From Embiotoca jacksoni (lineage: Eukaryota > Chordata > Actinopteri > Embiotocidae): 64,000 nucleotides of DNA. The position numbers and the translations under genes are program-made. Under the pieces are notes generated by a model. That model was not told the DNA's origin and made no database searches. It saw only the letters and a list, made by a program, of their open reading frames with translations. Shown here piece after piece: positions 52,641-64,000 of the stretch. Numbering within the stretch: the stretch's first letter is position 1; each line of letters begins with the position of its first letter. Location: NCBI GenBank assembly GCA_022577435.1, contig JAKOON010000015.1, positions 13,404,830-13,468,829 of the forward strand, written 5' to 3'.

Positions 52641-55600
52641 GGTGCATTGAGCTGGGGGGCGTTGTGTGTGTGTGCGTGTGTATGTGAAAGGGTTATCTGC
52701 ATACGTCAGGGCATAACTTCGTTTCCCCAGTGGAGATAGATGACTGGGAAGCCCCAGGGAGCGTTATTGGAGTTTAAAGTTTTCCTTCTCGTTTTTCATG
52801 ATTGGTCGGCAGTCAGAGGCGGAGGTGATGTTTGGAGGCTATAAACTGCTCCGCCGCAGTGTCCTATGTGATATGATGCACGGTGTTAGAATATGCAAGA
52901 GTGGTGTAAATAGTGGTGGTGTCAGGAGCAGCAGTTGCATTTTTTTTTTTTTTTTTTTTTAAAGAAAAACTTCACAAAGTTTTTGTCCATCAATCAATAA
53001 ACTCGAGTTTTCTCATAAAAATAAGAAAACCACAAGAAGCACGATCAATTCAGCGATGCCTGAGGGTTATAATTTGGTCATTGGCTCAGAAGAGCGTGTT
53101 GAAAAGTCTGTGTTTTAGAGCCGCAGTACAGATTGGGGTGATATTCAAGAAAACAGAAAATAAAGTGAGAGGATTTGCCCGGTGGGAACTTACACTGGGA
53201 TGAGCCAGCGTGTCGGTGTCATTGTAGATTATGGAAATGGGAAGAGAGATGTCCGGAGAACATACCCTCTCTGACTCCAGCTTCACCTCAGCCGGCTCAG
53301 TCTGTATTCACGGAAATACACAAAACATACAAAACTGTGTCACATTCAAATTGAAATGAGAAGATACCAAAACAGAAACGGAAACATGATTAAATATAAC
53401 ACCTATATCAAGCGTATATGGATATTAAATGCATCAGTATTAACCTAAAACGTATTTTAGAGCATCTGGTGTTAAATTATTACAGAAATTATATGTGAAC
53501 ACAAATATTTTTGTTCCCCATTTTCATGCTGCATAATAACTCACTTACTCACGATCTTGAGTGTGCTGCGGATGTACACAACTGTCCCTCAATGCAAAAG
53601 TAAATGGAGGAACCATTTATGGCTGCAAAATGTTCTAATAAGTTGCAAAAAGCTCCTGAAACATTTATTAATGTCAGCATGAATTTTTTTTTTTCATTTT
53701 CTGTACCATAATTGCAACCACAAAAAAAAAAAAATAAAGATTTAGAGAGGACTATGTTGCAGGCAGTGGGAAATCATGTTGTCTGGAATTGGGACAGAAA
53801 AACGATTGTGGAATGCAATATGACATTTGTCCAGCAGAGGGCAGAGAAAGACTGGCCTACACAGGGCACTGATAAGCATCAGCTTGTATCCTGAATGATG
53901 CCGAACAATCACTTGATTCATCCATCTGTGTATGTAATGAGACAGTGAGAGGTATATAAATATATATATGTATTAATAAATATATATTTCCCCTGATGTC
54001 AGCCACCTTATATGATATGTGAGGGAGTCTCATTGTTCAAAAGAAACAACCGCAGAGTGAGAGGACTGGCTTCAAATAAACTAGAACACAACTAAGCGTA
54101 TGTGTATTTTTTTTTTTTTTTTTTTACTGAAGCTAAAAGTTGTAAATATGAAAATATTCACACCGCTTTGTGTCAGGGTAGCTTTGTGGGTTGAACAGCA
54201 ACATTTTGCACGTTTTGTTACAGTTAGAGCCAAAGGATTTGTTTTAAAAGACTTAAAAAAAGACCGCAGGCTCTCCGTCCCCCTCATGTTACCATCTGTA
54301 GAGTCCAAACAGATAGAAGGAAATGTGATATTTAGAATGACTCTTCCTCCGCTCCCGTGGGTATTATTTAAAGCTATAATAAGCCCCATATTTGAACGGA
54401 TGGCCTGTTCTCCTTGTTGTACTTGATAAAGAGGAAATATCAAAATGAATACTTTGCCAAGTCTATTCATGTTTCAAACACTCCTAATACCAGCCCCAGA
54501 GCTAATGTTTACCCAGTTGGAAAAAATCTATTTAAAATTCATTTGGCAGGAAACAAAAAGTGAGCGAGATATGAAACACACTGACTAATAAGCGTGGTGA
54601 TGTGCCAGATATCGGATAGTATAACTTGCAGTTCTTGGGAACGATATGCTGAATATACATTTCTAATGATTGCAGTTTGTAAGGAAATAAGGACATTTTT
54701 TTTTTTGAAGAGCTACTGTAGCAGATGTTTAAGGTTTCACTCGACTCTCCTCATTAACAGTTGATTAAAAACGATTAAGGGGCAGAACTGAGCTAGATGG
54801 ATTTGAATACTAAAACGATAAATAATACAAATACTAACTTATAAGCATATATTCTGCAGTAATAACACATTGACATGCAGCACAATTAAAGGCAAATATT
54901 CTGGCACAATGTGGTTTCAGACATTTGGATAATTTAACTAACACAAACATGTTGAAGGCTCGACTGACAATGTTTGAATTTACAGAATATTTAGACATTG
55001 TTCTCAAAATATGTGACACAGCTAAGAGACTCTGGAGGACAATGGAACTAGCCAACAAAGGATAAATCATCTGGATCTCCTCAGTAATACTTGACTATTG
55101 GTGAGAAGGATACCCCAAAGATCGAGCCAAAAACATGTTTAAAAAAAAGTGCTAAAACTTGGAACTTTTATTTTGTTAAAATAGTAAATTTCTTTAAAAT
55201 AAATAAATAAATGACTCATTAAAATACTATAATACAGCAAAACTGAATCCCCTTTTTCTATTTCACAAAATATTTTCTTTAGAAACTAAATATCGTATGT
55301 TTTGTGAGGGTATTTTACGACACGTCTTTAGCTCGATATAGCCGTCACACCTTTATACTGAAGGCAGGGGTGGTCACGTGTTCAACTTGACGAGCGCTGT
55401 CGTCCCTCGCAGACGACGAAGGTGTGAAGCACTAAACCGACTAGATAACTGGTAAATTATGAGGGCCTGATTTGTGAAAAGCACATGAAACTCCGAGGGA
55501 AGGCAGAGACTACTGTGAATGTGCAATCTGTGCAGTCTGTTCGTGCCAGGGCGGACTGGCTCAGTCCAGTGCAAACTACAACCACAGGGGTCTTGACCTT

Positions 55601-55805
55601 TGTCCGACTCACCCAGATAAGCCCCAAAAGTCCGTGTAGGTTTGCTGTCACATGTTGTCGCCTATCTTTTCAAAACAGCCACGAGCCCCAACAAATCTAA
55701 TTCCTGCTCCTTCAGAGACGGCAACATTTCAATAATGACTTCTGTGTTTTGTCTGCATCTGCACAACCAGAAAGGGGGAGGGGGGACGGGGAGGGGGGGG
55801 GGGGG

Positions 55806-55846
<41 letters not shown>

Positions 55847-56198
55847 CAGAGGAGGGCTGCTGCCTGCTGTGGCTTTTGTGTGGGTGCTGCCGCTTTGGAG
55901 GCGGCGAACAGTGGAGCGTCTGATGAAACCGTCTCAGGTCGGAACAAACGGCGCTGAATGGGAATGTTTGATTTGGTCTGGGCTGTCTCTGGACAGACGG
56001 CGCAGCATCGCAGAGTGGGAAATTCAATAAGAGACCGAGTGAAAAGCTGGAAAGAGTGAGGAGCAGGGGGAGGAAGAGAGACAGAACGCACCTTTATATC
56101 ATCCCTGGATGATTTGAAAGCCTGAGGAACAAAGGAATCACTCTCGATGGCCTCGATGTCCTTTATCCTTCGCACTTGCTCCTCCAGAGAAGTTCCCT
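50867..56198 (-). CDS. rsrc1: Arginine/serine-rich coiled-coil protein 1, C-terminal exons (5' part outside window)
   Basis: RSRC1 is an SR-related nuclear protein involved in pre-mRNA splicing. Three terminal exons are visible. 56198-56092 encodes SLEEQVRRIKDIEAIESDSF, then VPQAFKSSRDDIK, the conserved coiled-coil/IEAIESDSFV signature. 53301-53194 encodes TEPAEVKLESERV and NDTDTLAHPS. 50959-50867 encodes LFMDKEKAEELW and LSLRQERLMGSPVT with stop TGA at 50,867-50,869. Phases agree (the first exon enters in phase 1, then 0 and 0), and each exon has a consensus acceptor and donor. The N-terminal RS-rich region and the preceding coiled-coil exon were not found up to 64,000, so they lie beyond the window. 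Intron 53,302-56,091 holds G-rich and (GA)n tracts. Confidence 0.92.
52596..52639. repeat. (TG)n microsatellite
   Basis: About 22 units, preceded by a GAGCTG hexamer repeat at about 52,527-52,545, in an rsrc1 intron. Confidence 0.95.
55783..55841 (+). repeat. G-run plus (GA)n tract
   Basis: A GGGG-rich segment followed by about 16 GA units, a purine-only strand that could adopt triplex DNA. It lies 250 bp from the rsrc1 exon at 56,092. Confidence 0.95.
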
Positions 56199-57067
56199 CT
56201 GAAACACATGTTACACAGAAGGCAGCCATGAACAAAAGCACGCGCACACATGTCCGGAAACACACACACGCACACGCGCACACGCACACGCACACACACA
56301 CAGACACGCCGAGCGTCAGCCGTCCCTTGTCATGTTCTGAAAGGCACCAGATTTCATTTGGATTGGGCGATCTTTCTGTATAATGCCCTTTGACATACAC
56401 AATATGAAATATCTGATATTCCCCTAGTTTAATCTCGGCCTCCATCAAAAAAGACTCTTCTTTAGCCAAGGGCACAGAGTTCCTACAAAAGGCAAAGGGA
56501 AAAAAAAAACCCAACCACTAACAAGATAATACATAGTCAGACAGTGAATTACACTCAGATGATGCATTCTAAAATAATCAAAATATGAACACAAACTCAC
56601 TGCCATGGAATCTGATTATGGAGACTAAATGTGATTAGGTTTCATACAGTTTTCATGTATCAGAAAGTATTTTGCTCCGGCTTGTCCAATCAAACAAAAA
56701 GACACAAAGGGTTTCCAATAAATTACTCTTGGATATAAACACATCAGGATTCTGCAAATCAGATAATAAATCATTTCAAGAATTCAAGAGCAGTCTTTGT
56801 AGCGTAGGAGGGCAAAAATAGGTGTGCCAGGAAAGTTAGCGACAGGAAAAAAAAAAAAAGAAAAAAGAGCCAGAGTCTGAATGCTCCTATTATTCTCTGC
56901 CTGTCAATCTCTCTACTGATCAGTCAATATTCATCCCTCTCTCCCCCATCCATCCGTCCTCTCCTGCACTCTCCCATCTCTCGATCTGTCAATCCAGCAC
57001 ACATCCATGTTTCTCTGCTGCACTGATGTAGGCTGTGTCATGAAAACAAGTACACACAAGTACACAC

Positions 57068-57071
<4 letters not shown>

Positions 57072-57131
<60 letters not shown>
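57072..57131. repeat. (CA)n microsatellite
   Basis: About 30 units following three ACACAAGT units. Confidence 0.97.
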
Positions 57132-57134
<3 letters not shown>

Positions 57135-57221
57135 GAATGGGATACATGTACTCCCACATTTACACGTGTTTGAAAACTTACATACTCACACATGCAGTAT
57201 ACTTTTATCACACACGCACAC

Positions 57222-57234
57222 ACGCACGCGCGCG

Positions 57235-57302
<68 letters not shown>
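57222..57302. repeat. (CG/CA)n microsatellite
   Basis: Begins ACGCACGCGCGCGCACGC then about 31 CA units. Alternating purine-pyrimidine, Z-DNA-prone. Confidence 0.96.
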
Positions 57303-57305
<3 letters not shown>

Positions 57306-57460
57306 ACGCTCAATGAGTGCAATTGGAGCTAATAGCAGGAATTAATTCAATCCATTAGCAGCTACAGAAAGGGTGTCACAACAGATCTTCATGGCCCCGA
57401 TGTTTAATGAATAAATGAATATTTGTTCCAGCTTTCACAGCAAAGCGTCACATGCTATCA

Positions 57461-57472
57461 CACACACACGCA

Positions 57473-57521
<49 letters not shown>
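57461..57521. repeat. (CA/CG)n microsatellite
   Basis: CA units with a CATGCGCGCGCG interruption. The third such tract within 450 bp. Confidence 0.95.
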
Positions 57522-57524
<3 letters not shown>

Positions 57525-57990
57525 TATAGTTCATAATAGCACTCAAACAAACTCGGTTTTGATTTTAATGCAGTGCAGAATTGGACAACTGAGTGACAAG
57601 TGGAATTAAGTCTTCCTATTTGACAGACTATCAGCTTGTCATCCAGTGCGGGAAGATGTGAGCAGAGACGCTTTTGCACAGCCGGCGCCAAAAATAGTCA
57701 TTACCTTGACTGGGCTGCTAGATGAAGTCTGAACACTGGCCCAATATCCTCCTGGAGACTGTGGCCTGTCCTTCACACCTCTATCACCGCTGCATGCTGC
57801 TCGGCCACACGAGCACGTGCTCGTGTTCGAATGAAAACTTATGCCTGTGAGTGGCCAACAGTTGATTTAGCACCATTCAATTACTTTTTCCGATTACCCC
57901 TTCTCTGCTGTCCTTTGAGCATGAATTCCCTACATAAACAATTACCACACACACTGCCACGTACCCCTCCACCCCCACCCCACCCACCCA

Positions 57991-57994
57991 ACAC

Positions 57995-58028
<34 letters not shown>
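57991..58028. repeat. (CA)n microsatellite
   Basis: About 18 units after a CCCCACCC-rich stretch. Confidence 0.93.
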
Positions 58029-59759
58029 CATATCTGCTAGCATCTCCTTGGCAGGCCCGTCTGTTGCTGGGCTGTCCGTGCGTGCTGCAGGAATCCATTA
58101 AGACCTCAGACTTTTTGACAAACACATTATTGGTAGATAAAATGACTTCCATATGCTGTTTGTCAGATGTCAGCGGGAAAAGATATGTATTTCATGAGAA
58201 AATCAAAAATAATGGACTTTGAGTGCGGGCCTAGCAAGCTCAGAGGCAGACAGAAATCAATACTCTAGCTAGGCGAGTGCAATCTGCAGCTCTGAGAGGT
58301 CAAAGATGATATTTAATATTGACACATTATCTGGCAAATTAATTTAACAGGTCGACTGGATTGTCACCGCATTAGGAACGCTTCTCTGTCAGTGATGAAA
58401 GGAGGATACAGAGAAAGCTGAGAGAGAAAACAGAGAACGAGACAGAAAAGTGGACACACTGCGCTGCTTTAAATTAGGTTATTTCTTATCTCTCTATGGC
58501 ATTTGATGCTAAAATATATTACGGCCATTACTGTGAAGCAGGAAATGGAATCAATCCGAGTCGATCAACTTCTGTTCTGTATCTACACATTTGAATAATG
58601 CGTAGTGACTAAGCAATGTATGTCAATGTATGTTTGATCATTACATCCGTGCGTGCGTGTGTGTGTGTGTGTGCTCTCGTAAAAAAAAGAGCGAGTCAGA
58701 AAACTCACTTGCCATCTCATTACTGAAATTAGTTAGATAGACAGCGGTGCTGATGAGTGGCTCACAATCAATAGGCTATTGTTCTCTCTAAATAGCTGTT
58801 TGTCCACTTCATTGATTAAGACCCGAAGACGGGGAGAGAAAATCAAACCAGCCAATGGAAACTGATTTCAGCCCATCTCCTTCAGCCTCGAGGATGAGCG
58901 CGGTACACAGCAGTTACACAGCAGTTACACTCCCCTGCCAGAAGAGGGGGCTGTTCAACAACACATGTCTGCGTGTGAGCTCAGGCCTCCGGCTACGGCG
59001 GTGCTCTCTTTGTATACTTGACTTTGGTCTACAGTTTGTCAATCAAGAGCAGCGGAGCTGAATACATTGCTGCTGCTGATTAATTCCAGTAATTGCAGCG
59101 CTAGCGTGCCAGCTAAATTACCACAGCACTTGTTGGTGTTTTGTGGGGAAGAAATAAATAAATAAAAAGAAAGAAAAACTAACTGGTTGTTTTATTGAGG
59201 TCTTGCAAATTGGGAATTGTTGACAGTGTTTTGGATTTATATAGCAAACAGAGAACTTAAAGACATTTAATTAACATATTAAAATGAATAGGCTGTAGCA
59301 AAGAAAGGGCAAACTGTGCTCCCGCATTCGTGGTGGGTAGTGTGCTGTGAGCATAAAGGCAGGAAATATATTTGGGATTTTCCAGGTCAAAAAAAAGGGG
59401 ACTCTCATGTTAAATAGGCCAGTTTAATCAAATCAGTTTTCAAACTATCAAAGAAAGACACTCATATTCATGATTTAAATTACATTTTTATGTTTTTTTT
59501 TTGTTTTTTTTAATGGCCCTCTTTAGGTTTTTTCTTAAGCAGCAATCTACTGACACGCAGTCTGATGCAAAAACAACCGTGACACAAACTTTGAATACAT
59601 CAGGACAAACATTTATTCAAGCATCGTGTCCCAAGCCGGGCTTTCACGTGCACACGCTCGTGCACTGCAACATCTTTTGGTTTCCGAGGTTTCAATAACC
59701 CCCCCCCAGCCTCCCTCCCTGCACCGCAGTAAAGATGTGTAATTCAATGCTCAATTTAG

Positions 59760-59995
59760 GCCTGTCTCAGTGGAGATTTTTTTGCCTGCTAATTGATAGA
59801 AATTAAGCCATTAATCAAGCCACTAGCCATCATTCAACCCGGGGAAGATGAATACAAACTTTCATAATAACCACCTTCCCCATTTTAGCCCTCATTAGCA
59901 TTAATTTTTAATGTAATTATGCTATTCTTTTACACTGAGCTCATAAATTACTGCTCTTTTGTTGCTGGCTGGCCTTGTAAAAATCCAAAGTAATG
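59760..59995. promoter_or_regulatory. Candidate conserved non-coding enhancer in rsrc1 intron
   Basis: An unbroken 235-bp stretch without simple repeats, dense in homeodomain-type cores: CTAATTGATAG, TTAAGCCATTAATCAAG, TCATTAGCATTAATTTTTAA and TGTAATTATGC. In vertebrates rsrc1 lies next to the developmental gene shox2, and introns of such bystander genes often hold its enhancers. That link is inference; conservation was not tested. Confidence 0.35.
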
Positions 59996-62239
59996 CTTTG
60001 TAGTCTGATCTTTAAGGCAATTACTGGCTTCTTCACTCTTTTATCTCCCTGCATTTCCAATAACCTGCTCTCTAATGATTTATCTCTGCTGCCCCCCCCC
60101 CCCCCTCCCCGTCCCCCCCATCCCTTTCCCCACTCTTCCTCTCTCTGCACCAGCGGCCAACTGCCCTGCTGCCAGCCTCCGCCTCCAAATCCCCCCTCCG
60201 CCCACATTCTCCCCATCTCTAAACAGCAGCCCCAGATACGTTGGGGATGCACACAAACACATGCACGAACGCTCGCCTCCACCAGCTTAACAATATAAAC
60301 ACACTCGCACGTGTATGGGTGCATTTAGTGTGTGTGCAGAAACTTTGTTTACTATCTCCTTCAGTCATTTTCCAGCTCGCCCTTCATTAGTAAAAATGCA
60401 GCTCCAGCAATGGCGACAACACCTGGGGAATGCCAAGGTAAGAGACCAGCACTGCATCCCCCCCCCCCCCCCCTCCCCACCCCTTCTCTCTCTCTCCGGG
60501 CTGGTCTCCTGTGGGTCCTACCTGTAGGCTAGCTGCTCTTGTTTATGTAACCCCTGAGCTGAGCAAACACACACATGCACGCAAGCGCACACACAGGCGC
60601 ACATACTCGCAGAGCCTGGCATCAAACAGCTGAGTTAAGCTTAGCAGGGCTGCGTGCTAGGGGCGATAGAGGGGCTCCTGTCTGGCCCTGTTCTCAGCAG
60701 CAGCATCCTGGCTGCATCAAAGTCTTTGCTGTACGATTCTCCAGGCCCAAACAACAGGCTGCTCAAGTGCATGACTGGGAACTGGACTAAACACCAACAG
60801 AAAAAAAAAATTAAACAATAGGTTATTTACTGAAATCCCACTGACGAGATTCCATTAATAGCAGCAAATGACTCCGGGAGGCATTTTACATCACGGATGA
60901 GGATAACTGTTGCAACGTGACTAAAACTAATGAACAGGGGAACCTAGTGTGTCGGCTGGGTGTTTGGGAATGAGGCTTAAAATGAGATATTTTGTCGACA
61001 TGACAGACAGGTCAAAGCCGGTCCTACCCAGGACCAGAGTCAGACCATTTGCTCTACTTGTACACAGAAAGCCAGGCAACCAACATGTGTTATTAAAATG
61101 GTGTCTGGAGTGGGCCTTGGTTGGGTAATACTGTTAGACTGTATTGATCAGGGGCTGACAGGTTCTGATGTTAGCCCGGGAAATGTATCAAGTGGCTAAT
61201 GAGCAGCTATTAGGCCCATCGATTTGCTGATTTCAATTGATAGCTAGCAGGCCAAAGATGCACGTCAATATTTGCATAACTAATACCCTGCAGCTCTGGG
61301 CACCGAAGAATGAGACCTCAACGAGTAAGGGAGACCGACAGAAAGTAAGAGAGAGAAATTCAAAGGTACATTCAGAGCGAGGGAGAGTGGAGATGAGGAT
61401 GATGAGAGCGGGCAAAAACAGATCAGCAACCTGGAGGTACGAGTGCTGGCGAATAAACCATCAAAACAATCCAAATATTAATAAAAGTCAACCACCATGT
61501 GTTTGTGTGAATCTGCAGGTCGCCTGTGAGGCAGCGAACCACCGATGGTGGCATCGCAGCAGTGACGAGGTGTGACGCTGGGACGCTCATGCCTGTCTGA
61601 CGCCTGTGGCGGCCGGGGGTCAACAGGTCACGCAAATTGAAGGAAAATTCTGACAGGCTGAGCCAGATGTCCCGAGTGTGTCCCTGAGGAGTGTGCATAT
61701 ATGTATGTATGTGTTTGTAAGATGATATGTGAGCAGGGAGATGTCCAATGACCGAGCAGGTGGCTAAGCTAGTCTAATGTGCATTCCCACGAGACCACAA
61801 ACACTCACTTGTATATTACCCCCCCCCCTCCCCGTGCGTGCCCCCCACCACCCTTTCAAAAACAAAAGCCACGTGTCTCTATAACCCATGTCTTCCAACA
61901 ATGCACCATCCACCACGATACATACACAGGCCCAGTGATCCCCTGCGGTGCTCACCTTGTTATCAGTGTCAACTGGTCTCTGTGGACTTTTCCGTTCTGT
62001 CAACTCCTGTCACAGTCATCAAGGGCCTGTCACACATCACTAATACTCAGCTGTCTTACTAAAACCTCCCTCATAGTAACATCAGGTGGAACTTACAATA
62101 ACATATATGACCACGTACTTCGGATAAAGTGGCCTTGAGCATTATTTGGCCTTAGCAGATAGCGTGTGATATGTTTATATGATCTTATGTGATATCTATT
62201 TGGCATCAGGAAATGAAGAGCAGCTGGTGACTGAGTGTC

Positions 62240-62276
62240 TCACACACACACACTCACTCACACACTCACTCACTCA

Positions 62277-62355
<79 letters not shown>
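62240..62355. repeat. (CACT)n/(CA)n compound microsatellite
   Basis: ACTC-type units grade into about 38 CA units. Confidence 0.96.
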
Positions 62356-62357
<2 letters not shown>

Positions 62358-63242
62358 TTGTAGTGTCTCCTGCTGATAGTGATCTCCCACTCTCCAGTCA
62401 ATAAAGGTCTGAATGATGAATTAAAGACCCAAACAACCTGCTAATGACAGGATGACATGGCAGCCACACGCCATGCTTGGCTATCTCCTTCCACATCTCC
62501 ACTCATCCCCTCCCGACTCACCACTTCTCTCTCTCTTCTGTTATTCAGCCCCCTTCTGCCCATCTATCCTCCTAACTTCCTCTCCTCAACTGACCCCGTT
62601 TTACTGAATAATCCTGCTCCTACAATTAAAAGCATGTGTTTAGCCTCCTTTTGTGTGCGCCCATAATGACATCCTGGACTGGAACAATAAATCGGTCCCA
62701 GTGTATCCTTCCATCTATCGATAGATCATGCACAATACGTGAAGCCACAGACTGTATTTATAGGAAATGAAGCTGCATCTAATTGTTTGATTCTGCCATC
62801 AAAACTGCACCGACAGATCTAAAGGATTTCTACGTTGTTTATTTGCTCATGTATGTGTCATGCAAACCTCAGATTTAACTTATGAGACTTTGATGAGACA
62901 TTTTTGGGGAAAATGATGCAAATGATAAAAAAAAATGTGCTGCTTGCATTTCAACTCCCCCCCCAAAAAAATCTAGCATTCAGTATTTACTTTACCATTC
63001 ATCAGGGATGACGGGGGATGATGTTTATTTATTGTTGACATTGTACCTATCATTGTCATGGGTGTAAATAATGCATTAATTTCCACAGACAAGGGTCTAC
63101 CTCTTAGCAAACTACAATCAAAGTTAAAAAGTATCTCTGCATATAAGTGAGCTTTTTATGTGAAATCCCAGCTAAGACCTGACTGTTCCTGCTGACCTCA
63201 GTGCACAGTGCTCACTGCAAACATAGAGGACTAACCAAAACC

Positions 63243-63368
<126 letters not shown>

Positions 63369-63979
63369 GAGGGAGAAAAAAAGAGAGTATTATGAGTGTT
63401 AGACGATGTCCCAAGCCTGGGCAGCATCACAGAATCTCATTAAATGGTGACGCTTTCACAGGCTGAGTGGTGAGATCTTCAAGATCACAGCCACTTTCTC
63501 TGTTGACGGTCTTAAAATGGGCACTGGTGGCATTCCAAACATTTTGTATCATATTTAGTTTTTCTATAGTCCGTCAAATTATCAGACATGTTGTGGCTTT
63601 TTGAACCTCGTTTTTTCAGGGCTCACGTGTGGGAAATTTGCAGCATGCTGCAAGAAGAAGTCACTAATTTAGGAATGAGGATAAACTTAGGATAATACTT
63701 TATGAAATACAGACAATAGGAGTCAGAAGGTTTAAAGATGATACGCAAAACAACAGCACAAACTGTAGGTGAAGAACCATACTCATTTCAAATTGACTCT
63801 TAAATTTCCGTAACATGGAATAAAATAAATGTCTGTCTGTCTGTGAGACTCAAGGAGCTCTTTATTAAGCACAGTGCTCTTTTAGTGTGATTAGAAATAG
63901 AGAGTCCCGCCCTGCCCTTTACCAGAAATAACAAGCATTTGACTGCATTAACTTGATTTTAAACTAGGCTGCACGTATT

Positions 63980-64000
63980 TGTGTGTGTGTGTGTGTGTGT
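63980..64000. repeat. (GT)n microsatellite cut by the window end
   Basis: The window stops inside this tract. Confidence 0.9.

Noticed and set aside
56414..56485. Possible extra rsrc1 exon (NSVPLAKEESFLMEAEIKLG)
   Set aside because: It does not resemble the RSRC1 coiled coil and has no good donor.
55729..56514. 261-codon - strand open frame
   Set aside because: It only runs open through the rsrc1 exon at 56,092-56,198, with intron microsatellite on both sides; the rest has no homology and contains consensus splice sites at the exon edges.
56931..57322. Thr-His and Val-Cys repeat frames (also near 16,638, 25,381, 62,179 and 63,172)
   Set aside because: Translations of (CA)n/(GT)n microsatellites.

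Overview
This is nuclear DNA from a ray-finned fish, probably a percomorph. The genes have many short exons with GT-AG introns. Dinucleotide microsatellites and long homopolymers are abundant. Tc1-like transposons, small inverted-repeat elements and LINE 3' tails of the usual teleost kinds are scattered throughout, and the protein fragments match vertebrate orthologues. Nothing looks bacterial, viral or organellar.

Layout. (1) 1-7422, + strand: the C-terminal part of sik2 (salt-inducible kinase 2), with a Tc1-like transposon in an intron. (2) 7423-about 19,700: non-coding sequence holding the presumed long sik2 3'UTR, several decayed transposons, a block of tRNA-like modules at about 13.4-14.3 kb, and two CpG-dense islands (about 15.6 and 18.5 kb) with no recognisable gene. 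(3) 21,480-35,406, - strand: the complete ppp2r1b gene (PP2A scaffold A-beta) in 15 coding exons, tail-to-tail with sik2. Two single-base indels in exons 12 and 13 break and then restore its frame. (4) 36,824-38,449, + strand: complete med29 (Mediator subunit 29) in 4 exons, head-to-head with ppp2r1b across a 1.4-kb spacer that holds a 26-bp tandem array of inverted CCAAT boxes. (5) 40,548-49,406, - strand: complete mlf1 (myeloid leukemia factor 1) in 8 exons. (6) 50,867-56,198, - strand: the last three exons of rsrc1. Its next upstream intron fills the window to 64,000 and contains microsatellites and AT-rich, homeodomain-motif-rich stretches that could be conserved regulatory DNA.

The genes do not form a pathway. 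SIK2 is a cAMP/PKA-controlled kinase acting on CREB coactivators, PPP2R1B scaffolds PP2A, MED29 is a Mediator subunit, MLF1 is a 14-3-3-binding protein and RSRC1 is a splicing-related SR-like protein. sik2-ppp2r1b and mlf1-rsrc1 are each neighbours in human, on different chromosomes, and med29 is on a third, so this fish segment joins three human linkage groups.

I found no convincing new biological system. The best leads are the paired frameshifts in ppp2r1b, the CCAAT array upstream of med29, the oriented tRNA-like block, the orphan CpG islands, and a candidate enhancer region in the rsrc1 intron. All exon boundaries come from reading frame, splice motifs and family resemblance by eye; no alignment was run.
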